Below are positions 16,842 through 26,800 of a DNA stretch of 64,000 bases, piece by piece. The DNA is from Parachlamydiales bacterium (GTDB taxonomy: Bacteria; Chlamydiota; Chlamydiia; Chlamydiales; JABDDJ01). The number at the start of each line of letters is the position of its first letter. Position 1 is the first letter of the stretch. Both the position numbers and the translations under genes were made by a program. The DNA lies in assembly GCA_041671045.1 (NCBI GenBank), contig JBAZCF010000002.1, positions 62,001-126,000 on the forward strand, given 5' to 3'. The notes below the pieces were generated by a model. That model was not told where the DNA came from. It made no database searches and saw only the letters and a program-made list of their open reading frames with translations.

Positions 16842-19800
16842 GTGTTCTTGCATCTGAATCATGTTAAGGAAAAGTACATTCATTTTAATTATTTTATTTC
16901 AGAACATTTTAGATCTAATCCAATTTGTACTAATAAAATATTTGAAAGTACTCTACCATCTGAAAGCGAATTGCAATATCTTAGAGATCATAAAAAAATA
17001 ATAAAGAATAATTGGAATATTGTTACATGCGACAATCCTATCCATTACTATGCCTTTGATCTAATTTTCAAAAAAGAGTGCTCTAGATCCTTATCTCAGG
17101 ATGAAATTATTGCCGAGATCCTTCGACTTTTGTCTGCGGATTCATTAGATACTTACAGGCTAATAAAATACCTTCACAGGTTAGAATGCCCGCCCTTGCA
17201 AAAGTTTGATCTATTCCTTGATTATCTCAGTGAATGCAAGGCGCGTGATTCTATTCCCACGGATGACAAACTTGCAGGGATATGTTCTCTGCTACAAATA
17301 ATTTTGGGGCATCCTCTTCATCGTTTTCCCATTATCTCTCACATTAGAGACAATTTTGAAGACTACAGTAGAAAATTGCCCTTCAAGACGACTCTGTTTA
17401 TTTTTGATCTTTTAGAGCCTTCTGAAAAGATCAGAGATCTATTTAGCGGAGAGAGGTATGCTGTGGATGTATTCCGTCATCATATCTGCAAAGCTATTCA
17501 AACAGAAGCATGGGAATATTTACGTTTGTTGCTTTCGTTAGCTTTGAATATGCCAGGATTTAGTTTTGGCTTTTCGGGATTGAATTTGACTATAGCTACT
17601 AAGTTATGCCAACGAAAATGCAATGGAGTGTTTAAAAGCATCTTAAAGGTGATGAGAGATACTCAGGACTTATTTGCTGAATACAATTTGCTGGATTTTT
17701 CGAATAGGGTGAGAGTGGTAAAAGCTTCTGAGCTGATGGAAGAAGAGGCTGCACAGGATCCTAATCTAATCACTCCTGCCAGAAATATTTCCCTTAGCAG
17801 TTATTTGTTAAGTCATATCAATGACGTAAACAAGCTTAGAGATGCTATACCCAGCATGCCAATACTCCTTAAAAGAAGGGCATTTACCTATTCGCTTATG
17901 CACCATAATGCCCCAAATCTGGAACTTTTATGGAGTTCAATAGGCTTGGATCAAATGGCAATAATACGCCTGCTCATGCTTTGCAAAGAGAAAAAATATT
18001 ATCAAAGCGCCCTCTTTCTTTGTAGAGCCCTAACAAATGATATTGAGCTAAAGTTAGAAGTACTTCACAAAATAGCTATAGATATTGGAGGGGATGGCGA
18101 ATGTCCTAATGAGAAAAATGTTGCAGCGGACTTGTCGGGGAAAATTAGAGATGAAATCTCACAGATTATTGAAAGTGAGCATTCCGAATTTTTATTTCAG
18201 AATATAGCATCTTACCCTCGTCTCACAGCATATATTTTGATGTATCCTGATCTGCATAATAAAGTGGGGGAGATGCCTTACCGTTATATTGAATTGGCAG
18301 GAACCGTCGGAGTAAGTGATATTTTTACAGGCATACTTTTTTTTGAATCTTTATTATCAAAGCTTCCGCAAGAAAACGATGAAGAATTTGTGGAAGCCCG
18401 AGAAAATGCTGAGGCCTCTTTAACGGATTTTTTGAAGAGACGCGTTAGTCAGACCTCTCCCTCTGTATTGTTTGAGATTATTCATGATAGCTTAAGCAAT
18501 GATGACCAGAAAATAAAAGCCCTGCAGTGGGTACTTTCGGCTCTTTCTGAAGAAGATCGGGAAGAGTTAATCAACCGCTTGGATAGTAGTAAACAGACGG
18601 TTTTAAATTACATAGATCCATTGAACTTTGTGTTCCATGAGGAATGGGTAGAGACCTATACGGCGATGCTTTACTTATTAAACGGTAGCAAAGAACGTTT
18701 TGTGATATGTGCCGGAAAAGAATTGCTTTGGTCAAGCCTTCAATTAGATCCTAGCCTAGCCGGATTTTTAACTTCAGATCAAAAAAAAACTGTATTAGAA
18801 GACTGTATTGCAATAAGAGATAGCAGCTTTTTTAGAGAGATTATGGAAGAGGTTTCCCTCAGCAATGATGAAATTAATCACTTTTTGCTTCTGTGCTTAT
18901 GCATAAAAGAAAAGAATGCCTTTCTAAAATATGTGCTGAGAAAAGTCATTAAAGCGGAGAATTTTGAATTCTGTTCTTCACTTTTCTCACTATTAACTTC
19001 AGCCTCCTTAGCGATAAAAATTAGGTTTCTTCACTATGCATTTATTGCAGATGATTTTCATACGCAGAGACATATCCTGCATTTATGTGAGGGGGAAAAT
19101 GAACTTTTTCAAGAGCTTACCGCTTATTTTGAAAAACGTGCGATAAAATCAACTGAGGGTAGACTGACGGAACAAAGAGGAAGAGTATTCAGTATTCCTG
19201 AAGTATTTGCGTTTATTGCCCTGCATGTCGGTATATTGAAGAGTGACCAAACTACAATATTCAATGCACTAAATAGTTTGAATTTTGGTCCTAAGGCAAT
19301 TTTAAATCTTTTAAACCATCTCAGATATCTTCCCTATAGCCACTTGGTAACACTCAATGTGATTCAGTTTCTTCCACCTGCTCAACAAACACAGGTGGAA
19401 TTAGGTATATTGGATGGTTGGTGGAAAAGCGGGACTTCAAACCATCAAATATTGCATCAGGAGCGATTCTACAATATATTGTCGGGCTCTGAAGCTCATC
19501 ATTTTTTTCAAGAACCGGACAAATATCCTGCTCTTTTTGAAGCTTTCGTGGACCTGCCCGATTTACATATTATTCTTAACAGGATACATGTGAATTGCTT
19601 TCCATTAATCAAGATCGGCCTGAAGAATGGAATGGTAGCTTTTCTAAAAAAGATCTTTGAAGTTTTGGAATTTGAAAACTTAAAAGATGTCCTTCTTCAG
19701 CTGAGGGGAACTCAATCTACAGTGCATTGCTTCACCACAACTATTTTGTTCAATGTGGAAAAGACACTTATTTTGCTGCTAGAGGTTTTTAAAAAGGCTA

Positions 19801-21632
19801 AGTTATTTGATGATACCTTGGGAGAGAAGCTTTTTGGTGAAAACGCCTTAAGGGAATATAGAGAGTTTTCAGCGAGGGTTTTTTCTTTCCTATCAAAATC
19901 GATGCAAGAAAGAATGTTTCAAGTGTACAAGGGCCCTCATGGCCCTTCTATATTATTTGAAGTCGTAAGGAATAATAATAACGAACTAGCAGAAGTTACC
20001 CTACCTTTAATAGTGTCTGAATCTGGCAAAGAGCTTGTAAGCAGACAAGATGACCATCATTGTACAATTTTTTCCTATATATCACGCCGTAATCGAGGTA
20101 TTTTTAAAAAAATATTACCCTTAGTGCCCTCGGAACATTTAGTAGAACTCACCCGTAATTTGGAGATAAAACGCTATTGCTATTTGGCGTCGCTAGGGAC
20201 GGAGTATGCTAAACTTGCTCCTGAAGCTGAAATGAGAGTTATACTCGAACTGTGTATAGAGAAAAATCATTCAGAGGCCTTACTGAATTTCTTCCAGGTT
20301 TGGAATAAGAGTTACGATCTTTTGGAGACCCTTACTTCACAGGCGCTAAACCTTTCACAAGGTATTGATAACCGCAAAATTCTATTGGTCTTGCTTAATG
20401 CCTTTTCTCTTCAACAACATATTCGTTATGAATTCCACATCATTGATCAGTTATTACGATGGGAAATGTATAAGGAAGTGTTGGGATGGATGAGTCACAA
20501 ACTCCAATCTGAAAATGTGGGTGCTTATTTTGAAATATTTAAAAATCGGTCTGAATTTTGTGAAATGCTTTTTGACAAAAGCTGTGCAAGTGCTTTGGTT
20601 TATGTACGCTCATTGAATTTAGATGAGAATGAGCAAAAGGAATTTTTGCCTTTTCTTGAGGTCGCATCTATCATTGAGGTAGCTGAAAAGATGGTTCAGG
20701 ATGATATGGAGGTTGTTAAGATCATTTCGTGGGATGGATATGATTTCGAGCTCATTCCAAGCCTTAGATACTGCATCCAACACATTATTGAACCCCTGGA
20801 GATAGCTCAGTTGGAAGAACCTTCCGAGTCTAATAATGTCGTTATTTTAGAGAAGTCAAAACAGCTTCAGTGCTTTATTTCAAAAATTTCTATTCTAGAC
20901 ATAGCATCGAGTGCTCCTGCACTTAGGGTAGAATTAATACGGTTTTTATCTTATCTACCTATATCTAAATGCGCAGTTCTTATTCCTCTTCTAGAAAGGG
21001 AGCTTTTCAGCCATTTTCTGACACAACTCCCTTTGAATGAACAACACCGGTACTTGCGATTTGCCTCTATCCAACAAAAAGAACACTTTTTGAGTTGTGT
21101 AGGGCTGAAACACTCCTTTGTAGATCATTGGAATAAAGCAAAAGAAAACATTAATGCGCTTATGGAGGATTCCTCAAAACTTTTCCATGCGAAGTTGAAT
21201 TTTAAGGAGCACATTAGATTAATTACTATCGAACCGCAGTTGGATTGTGTTCTTGTGGATTTAGAAAATGTCCTTCAAAACAGTGTAGAAACTTCCTCTA
21301 TTATTATTAGCGGTTTCCAAGCTTTCAAGGAGTGCGTTAAGAGCGCATTATCTGAAGTAAGAGAAACCTATGTGAAATTGAACTCATTTCAAGGTGCTGC
21401 TGTAGTACCCCCTGAATATAAGGATCCGATAACTCTTGAGATCATGATAAATCCTGTTGTTATCTTGGATGAAAATAATGCTAGGATCAGGGTGGATAGC
21501 TCAACCCTTTCTTTATTGAATAACAAAAGCCCTATTGGTGGCGGCTCATTTAGCAAGCATATCGCAGAATCTGATCTGGAATTAAAAGCCACTATTTCAG
21601 AATGGATTAAAGAAAATCCGGTTTATGAATAA
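16842..21632 (+). CDS. Giant helical protein with a C-terminal U-box, probable E3 ubiquitin ligase effector
   Basis: The 1,596-residue protein starts with GTG (GGGG seven to eleven bases upstream); its N-terminus aligns with both paralogues, supporting this start. Residues 1 to about 1,500 are leucine-rich helices without a recognised family. The last 75 residues are a U-box: PPEYKDPITLEIMINPVV (1523-1540) corresponds to the first loop that contacts E2 enzymes, VDSSTLSLL to the central helix, the SPIGGGSF turn to the second loop with its conserved Pro, and LELKATISEWIKEN to the closing helix. Like all U-boxes it lacks zinc-binding Cys/His. U-box proteins transfer ubiquitin from E2 to substrates; bacteria have no ubiquitin, so it must act in the host if active. 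No Sec signal is seen; type III export is inferred, not shown. Confidence 0.85.
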   Translation: MFLHLNHVKEKYIHFNYFISEHFRSNPICTNKIFESTLPSESELQYLRDHKKIIKNNWNIVTCDNPIHYYAFDLIFKKECSRSLSQDEIIAEILRLLSADSLDTYRLIKYLHRLECPPLQKFDLFLDYLSECKARDSIPTDDKLAGICSLLQIILGHPLHRFPIISHIRDNFEDYSRKLPFKTTLFIFDLLEPSEKIRDLFSGERYAVDVFRHHICKAIQTEAWEYLRLLLSLALNMPGFSFGFSGLNLTIATKLCQRKCNGVFKSILKVMRDTQDLFAEYNLLDFSNRVRVVKASELMEEEAAQDPNLITPARNISLSSYLLSHINDVNKLRDAIPSMPILLKRRAFTYSLMHHNAPNLELLWSSIGLDQMAIIRLLMLCKEKKYYQSALFLCRALTNDIELKLEVLHKIAIDIGGDGECPNEKNVAADLSGKIRDEISQIIESEHSEFLFQNIASYPRLTAYILMYPDLHNKVGEMPYRYIELAGTVGVSDIFTGILFFESLLSKLPQENDEEFVEARENAEASLTDFLKRRVSQTSPSVLFEIIHDSLSNDDQKIKALQWVLSALSEEDREELINRLDSSKQTVLNYIDPLNFVFHEEWVETYTAMLYLLNGSKERFVICAGKELLWSSLQLDPSLAGFLTSDQKKTVLEDCIAIRDSSFFREIMEEVSLSNDEINHFLLLCLCIKEKNAFLKYVLRKVIKAENFEFCSSLFSLLTSASLAIKIRFLHYAFIADDFHTQRHILHLCEGENELFQELTAYFEKRAIKSTEGRLTEQRGRVFSIPEVFAFIALHVGILKSDQTTIFNALNSLNFGPKAILNLLNHLRYLPYSHLVTLNVIQFLPPAQQTQVELGILDGWWKSGTSNHQILHQERFYNILSGSEAHHFFQEPDKYPALFEAFVDLPDLHIILNRIHVNCFPLIKIGLKNGMVAFLKKIFEVLEFENLKDVLLQLRGTQSTVHCFTTTILFNVEKTLILLLEVFKKAKLFDDTLGEKLFGENALREYREFSARVFSFLSKSMQERMFQVYKGPHGPSILFEVVRNNNNELAEVTLPLIVSESGKELVSRQDDHHCTIFSYISRRNRGIFKKILPLVPSEHLVELTRNLEIKRYCYLASLGTEYAKLAPEAEMRVILELCIEKNHSEALLNFFQVWNKSYDLLETLTSQALNLSQGIDNRKILLVLLNAFSLQQHIRYEFHIIDQLLRWEMYKEVLGWMSHKLQSENVGAYFEIFKNRSEFCEMLFDKSCASALVYVRSLNLDENEQKEFLPFLEVASIIEVAEKMVQDDMEVVKIISWDGYDFELIPSLRYCIQHIIEPLEIAQLEEPSESNNVVILEKSKQLQCFISKISILDIASSAPALRVELIRFLSYLPISKCAVLIPLLERELFSHFLTQLPLNEQHRYLRFASIQQKEHFLSCVGLKHSFVDHWNKAKENINALMEDSSKLFHAKLNFKEHIRLITIEPQLDCVLVDLENVLQNSVETSSIIISGFQAFKECVKSALSEVRETYVKLNSFQGAAVVPPEYKDPITLEIMINPVVILDENNARIRVDSSTLSLLNNKSPIGGGSFSKHIAESDLELKATISEWIKENPVYE

Positions 21633-21671
21633 TATTATAAACTTATGTTTAAATTTTCTTTGCTTTCTCTT

Positions 21672-21705
21672 ACCTCAAACTGAAAATACTTTTTCAGTTT
21701 GAGGT
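21672..21705. terminator. Perfect 15-bp hairpin after the first U-box gene
   Basis: Arms 21672-21686 and 21691-21705 (ACCTCAAACTGAAAA and its complement) enclose a four-base loop. It lies 40 bases past the stop of the 16842 gene. There is no T-run after it on the plus strand beyond the TTTT inside the stem, so it could be a terminator of unusual form, an mRNA 3' stabiliser, or a processing site. Confidence 0.5.
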
Positions 21706-21859
21706 AACCCATTCCATACCTGATTGGGGCATCTTTTCGAGAGATTTGGCTTTTCATATCTTAAGCGCTACCCCTACATAGAAATTTCAAATAGTAATTT
21801 CTGTTAATAACAATTGATTAGATGAATTAACCTATGTGGGTTTTTTATTGAGGTTTGTC

Positions 21860-24800
21860 GTGTCAGGAGTAGATCCCCTTGTAGTATCTGTTAAGGAAGC
21901 GTATACGCATTTACATTCTTGTATTAGAGAAATTGATGCTGTTAGTACTACTTTGGAGCATAAAATAATTGAAGATAACAAAGAATTTGTACAAAAACTT
22001 AATTATCTTATCCGTGAGAAGAAGTTACTAAAAAATTATTGGGAATATATTACGTACGGATGTCCCATCAATCCTATTATCTTTGGTTTAATATTTCCGA
22101 GGAAAGAAGTAGTTGACGTACAAAACGAGATCTATCGCCTTCTAGAAGCATCTACAATCGATACATATCGAATATTTAAATTTCTTTTTAATGCGAAAAT
22201 TTCACCTGCAGATAAATTAATGCTATTACTGCAGTTATTTAAGGAAAAATCATTTCAAATTTTGACGGAGGATAAAACCAAGGCTCTATGCAGCGTATTG
22301 GCATTTTTGTTAGATATCCCCGAACATAAGCAGTCCTTAAGAGTATATTTAGGAAAAGATTTCAAAAACTTGACACGTGGGATACGGGAAAATATATCCG
22401 TGTTTTTACTAGAATTATTAGAAGATGCCCACAGGCCTGCGTTAAAAGATTTACATTCGATGTTAGAATTGGAGTTTTCCGGAGTTAGACTAAGGATTTT
22501 AGATTGCTATCCTTTGAATAAAGAGATGTTTCAGATGAGCCTTTTGCTTGATCTGAAAGAAAGATCTTTAGAAATGTTAAAATACTTCATTAAGAGAGCT
22601 GTGAGAACTTCCGGTATAGAATGCAGTGATTTTCTTTCAAATAGCCTATTGAGCAAGCTGTATGAGAGGGAAAATCTGGAACACGCATTGATACTATGTA
22701 AATTTTTCAGAAAAATTAATGATATATTTGCTGAATATAAGTTAGTGAATTTCTCAAATCATGCCTGGAGCCTATTGGTTCGTCATTTATTGAGAGAAGA
22801 AGTTATACGAATACCTTATTCGACATTACCTAGCTCGAAAGGGTCAATGTTAGGGTATAGAAACAGTTTATATGAGGATGAGACAAAGCTTGTTGCATGT
22901 GTAAGGACACTTCCCGCATGCGTCCTAAGAAACGTATTTACACTGTCTTTGATACATCATAAAGCTAGAAATCTATCTATCTTATGGCCGTTTTTGGGGT
23001 TTGACGAAGCGGCAATCTTGCGTATGTATCATTCCTGTATTAGTAGAAAGTATTACTATGGTGCAATTTATCTTAGCAAAAGCTTACCCGAGCAAATCAA
23101 TTTAAGAATAGTTGCTCTTCATTTGCTTTTAGAAGGGGTAAGTTTAGATAATAAATCGCTTGAGGGGACTAAGAGAGTAAATTTAGATAAAGATGTCGTT
23201 GTTCCTTTCGAAATATATAACATCTTCAATAGTAGTGACGGAGCCTATCTCCTTAGAAATATCGAACACTATTTGAGCTTAGTGAAATATGTATTCAATT
23301 GTCCCGGATTTAAGGAGAAGTTGAGAGCTTCACCTTTAGAGTTTTTGCCTTTGTCAAAGTGTGTCGGAAAGGAAGAAGTCTTTGGTTGTATCGATTTTTT
23401 TACGCAGTTGATTTCAGGAGTGACCTATTGTGCGGAGGAAGAAGGTAAACGGCAGCAAGCCCTTATAGAAGTATTAACAGCAATGCATTGCTTTATTTTG
23501 CGTAGAGAGTATGCAAGCATGCCTTCTGTCTTATTTGAAGTGATCAAGTCAGATTGCAGCCGTCTTGAGAAACTCAAGGCGTTAACTTGGATTTGTTCGC
23601 ATTTGCCTATAGAAGAGAAGGAAGAGGTTGTCAATAGGACCGACTCACAAGATAAAACTGTGTTAAGCTACTTTGATGAGGTCAACATCGATACGAGTGA
23701 GGAGTGGAAGCAGCTTTTTAGTAACATACTGACAGAGATGCAAGGTGGTGTTACAACTTTCCTAAAGAACGGTTCCCCTGAATTAATATCAAGAGCCCTT
23801 AAGGCTCACTCTCCTCTTGCTAGCTTGCTTGATAGTGACCAGATGTTAAAGCTCATAAGATTTTGTATGCTTAGCGGAGACCTTCAGCTTTTAAAAGACC
23901 TTTTGCAGGGGAATAATTTTGACAGCCAGTTTATCAACGCTTGTATTTTTCTTTGTCTGGATGAGTTAGAATTAAATAGTTATATAAAATATTTTCTAAG
24001 GAAAAGTTTAAATACTCCCTTCTTCTGTTTTGACCTCGCTCTGGTCTCTCAATTGAAAAGTTATCCTGTAAATCTAATTTGTAAATTTTTACGGTATGCA
24101 TTTTTGTTGCATGATTTTTCAGCACAAAAAATGCTTTTAGAAATTGGAGAGAAAAAAAAGCAGAAACAGTTTTACGAAGAGCTTAGAAGTTATTTCGGAA
24201 TAAAACATCCCGATAAGAAGGTTCCCGGGTTGGAGATGTATTGGGGAGATATTTTTCTTTCTCTTAGGATTGTGCAGGGAGTTGAATTCATTCAGAAGGC
24301 AATTAAGACTTTCCCACGGTGTCTTTTACAGATTCTTTTACTTTGTGCTTGTTTGAAGCGTGATAGAGAGCTTTCAACCCTTCTTTTAGACCGGCTTAAT
24401 TTTGCAGAGGATGCATTAATAAATCTTTTAGAGTTTATTAGCGTTGAGTCTCCAAAGCATTTTTTGGAACAAAGAAACCAGCAACAGCCTCCACAATTGA
24501 AGCAAAACCTCGCGGTAGATGTGATAGGCTTTGAGATGCATATCATTGCAAGATTAGCTTCAGGCATTCAGGCTACATTTCTATTGCAGGCAATGAATGA
24601 GTGGTTGAAGAACGAGTTTCTAAAAGGAATTGCGCAAAAACAATTTTCGGTTTTTCTTAAGGGTTCGATGGCGAATGTGTTTTTTCGTAATCCAAAATTA
24701 TATCCTCAGCTTTGGAATGAGTTGGCCTATGTCAGCGGATTAGACCAAATATTTGGAAAAGAAGATTTATTTGTGGATGCATTGTTCGAGAATGCTTTGA

Positions 24801-26791
24801 GTGAAGGGGAAGCGGATTTATTGCGTATAGTTTTCGGATCAGTATCCGAAAATAAGCTAAAGCTTGTCTTGAATAATATTCCATTCACCGAGAACTCTTT
24901 AGGCTGGTTTAGTAAAGAGATCGCCAAAAATACAGAGAGGACTCTTCTCCTTATTCTTGAAGCATATAATAGTTTGAAATTACTGGATGACGGCATTCTA
25001 AGGCGCTTATTTGTGTGCGAATCTTTTTCAAAATACAAAGAGTTACGTCTGAAATTGTTCCTATTATGTTCAGAACCGCTAAAGAAAGAAATCGTCATCA
25101 ATATTTACGGAGGTAATCAATTCATTCTTTTTGATGTGGTGCTAAACAATGATAATGAATTTGCAGAGGCTATACTTCCCTATATCAATGAAGATAATGT
25201 GGGAGGGTTAGCTGTCCGTTTGACCCCCCCCTCCACAATATTTGAGCATATCACTCATAAGAACCGCAGCATCTTCAAAAAAATAACACCTATATTTCCT
25301 TGGGAGACCCTTAGATGGCTTACTGCAAGTTGTGAAAGCCCGACCTTCTGTTATTTGGCGTCTATTGATAAACGCTATGTAAGCTTGGCTCCGGTAAGTA
25401 AGAAAGAAGATATTTTATATTTCTGTGTCTATTTGAATATTTCGGAGGCTTTAGACAATTTTGTGCAGGGCTGGGGTATAACGGAAGACCAAATCAAAGC
25501 ACTTCTTCCCGTTGCATTAGAGATGGAAGACAATCCGGGTATTTTGCGCAGTCTTTTGCTTTGTAGCTTTTCCCATCACAACATTAAGGTGGAAGTACCT
25601 CTTGTAAATAAGTTATTGCATTTGCGAAGAGAGAAAGAAGTTTTGGATTGGATGCGGTTGAAGCTGCAAGGTGAGAGAGCCTTGGCCTATTTTCAATTCT
25701 TCAGGAAGAGGAATGATCTTTCCAAAATGCTGTTTGATGCTGCAAATGACAATATATTACAGTATGTACGTTCACTACCCTTAAATAGACAGGAGAAAAG
25801 AGAACTTCTGCCCTTCCTTGGTGTGAGAGCTATTATGCAGGAATCTGCTTCCCTCCCAAAGGGAATAAAGGCCACGGCTAGGGGAAAGTTAATTTATTTC
25901 CAAGGTCGTGAATTCTCGTTGAAAGAAGGCTTAGAGCATGTTTATTCTAATACAGTATTGCCCTTGCGCAAGCTGCAATTGGAAGAAGCTTCTGCAATGA
26001 ATACTCTACGCGTAGAAGAGAAATTCGAAGAGTTAGAGGATTTCATTACGAAGATAACTTTTGTAGACATTGTGGCTGCCAATTTTTTAGTTAAACAGAG
26101 ATTGATGCAGTTTTTGCCTTATCTTCCGCTGTCCAAGATGGCAATCCTTATTCCACATCTTGATAGTGTTCATTTTAATTATTGCTTGCAAGGGATGTCA
26201 TTGAATCAACAGGCAGACTATCTTTACTTTGCTTCAGTTGAACAGAAAGAAGATTTCATATTGAAGTATGGGTTGAGACATAGATTTATAGATGCTTGGA
26301 ATGCAGCTAAGGGTAATTTAAGTATTAAACTGATAAATCGCCAGGTCAAAGAATTAGAGGCTGCCTTTAAGCCGCATCTTCCCCTTTTAGCTTCTGAAAT
26401 GCTATTAGACAGCGGTTTAATTAAATTGAAAAAAGCTCTTAAAAACGAAGAAACGTCCGGATTTATCAAAACCTATTTTAAGTGTTTTAAAAATGAAGTG
26501 AGAACGGCACTAAAAGAAGCCAAACAGATGCGTGATGCGATCAGTCAACTTTCTATCCGTATGCCGGATGAATATATTGATTTTATTACTGGCGAACCAA
26601 TGAGCGATCCCGTTATTGTAACCGATATTTTGAAGAATATTTTTATTGTAAATAGATCAACGATACCGTTGTTATCCGGCAAGAATCCTAATGGGGGAAC
26701 ATCTTTTGATAAAGAGTGTTTTGTTCCGGACGTAAAACTAAAAAATAAGATTGATACTTGGAAAGCAAATCATCCTGATTACAATTATTAA
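21860..26791 (+). CDS. Second giant helical protein with a C-terminal U-box, tandem paralogue
   Basis: I prefer GTG 21860 (GAGG six bases before it; N-terminus then aligns with the paralogues) over GTG 21836, giving 1,643 residues. It is a full-length paralogue of the preceding gene with matching blocks throughout, for example SVLFEVI, LICKFLRYAFLLHDF, FCYLASIDKRYVSLAP and RSLPLNRQEKRELLPFLGV. Residues about 1569-1640 form a U-box: MPDEYIDFITGEPMSDPVIV, NRSTIPLL, KNPNGGTSF, VPDVKLKNKIDTW. The DP of the first loop is DF here, while the second loop keeps its Pro. It most likely arose by tandem duplication and has diverged widely. A membrane protein gene follows after nine bases. Confidence 0.85.
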   Translation: MSGVDPLVVSVKEAYTHLHSCIREIDAVSTTLEHKIIEDNKEFVQKLNYLIREKKLLKNYWEYITYGCPINPIIFGLIFPRKEVVDVQNEIYRLLEASTIDTYRIFKFLFNAKISPADKLMLLLQLFKEKSFQILTEDKTKALCSVLAFLLDIPEHKQSLRVYLGKDFKNLTRGIRENISVFLLELLEDAHRPALKDLHSMLELEFSGVRLRILDCYPLNKEMFQMSLLLDLKERSLEMLKYFIKRAVRTSGIECSDFLSNSLLSKLYERENLEHALILCKFFRKINDIFAEYKLVNFSNHAWSLLVRHLLREEVIRIPYSTLPSSKGSMLGYRNSLYEDETKLVACVRTLPACVLRNVFTLSLIHHKARNLSILWPFLGFDEAAILRMYHSCISRKYYYGAIYLSKSLPEQINLRIVALHLLLEGVSLDNKSLEGTKRVNLDKDVVVPFEIYNIFNSSDGAYLLRNIEHYLSLVKYVFNCPGFKEKLRASPLEFLPLSKCVGKEEVFGCIDFFTQLISGVTYCAEEEGKRQQALIEVLTAMHCFILRREYASMPSVLFEVIKSDCSRLEKLKALTWICSHLPIEEKEEVVNRTDSQDKTVLSYFDEVNIDTSEEWKQLFSNILTEMQGGVTTFLKNGSPELISRALKAHSPLASLLDSDQMLKLIRFCMLSGDLQLLKDLLQGNNFDSQFINACIFLCLDELELNSYIKYFLRKSLNTPFFCFDLALVSQLKSYPVNLICKFLRYAFLLHDFSAQKMLLEIGEKKKQKQFYEELRSYFGIKHPDKKVPGLEMYWGDIFLSLRIVQGVEFIQKAIKTFPRCLLQILLLCACLKRDRELSTLLLDRLNFAEDALINLLEFISVESPKHFLEQRNQQQPPQLKQNLAVDVIGFEMHIIARLASGIQATFLLQAMNEWLKNEFLKGIAQKQFSVFLKGSMANVFFRNPKLYPQLWNELAYVSGLDQIFGKEDLFVDALFENALSEGEADLLRIVFGSVSENKLKLVLNNIPFTENSLGWFSKEIAKNTERTLLLILEAYNSLKLLDDGILRRLFVCESFSKYKELRLKLFLLCSEPLKKEIVINIYGGNQFILFDVVLNNDNEFAEAILPYINEDNVGGLAVRLTPPSTIFEHITHKNRSIFKKITPIFPWETLRWLTASCESPTFCYLASIDKRYVSLAPVSKKEDILYFCVYLNISEALDNFVQGWGITEDQIKALLPVALEMEDNPGILRSLLLCSFSHHNIKVEVPLVNKLLHLRREKEVLDWMRLKLQGERALAYFQFFRKRNDLSKMLFDAANDNILQYVRSLPLNRQEKRELLPFLGVRAIMQESASLPKGIKATARGKLIYFQGREFSLKEGLEHVYSNTVLPLRKLQLEEASAMNTLRVEEKFEELEDFITKITFVDIVAANFLVKQRLMQFLPYLPLSKMAILIPHLDSVHFNYCLQGMSLNQQADYLYFASVEQKEDFILKYGLRHRFIDAWNAAKGNLSIKLINRQVKELEAAFKPHLPLLASEMLLDSGLIKLKKALKNEETSGFIKTYFKCFKNEVRTALKEAKQMRDAISQLSIRMPDEYIDFITGEPMSDPVIVTDILKNIFIVNRSTIPLLSGKNPNGGTSFDKECFVPDVKLKNKIDTWKANHPDYNY

Positions 26792-26800
26792 GAGGGGACT

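Noticed and set aside
21836..21859. Upstream GTG for the second U-box gene
   Set aside because: GTG 21860 has GAGG at correct spacing and yields an N-terminus that aligns with both paralogues.
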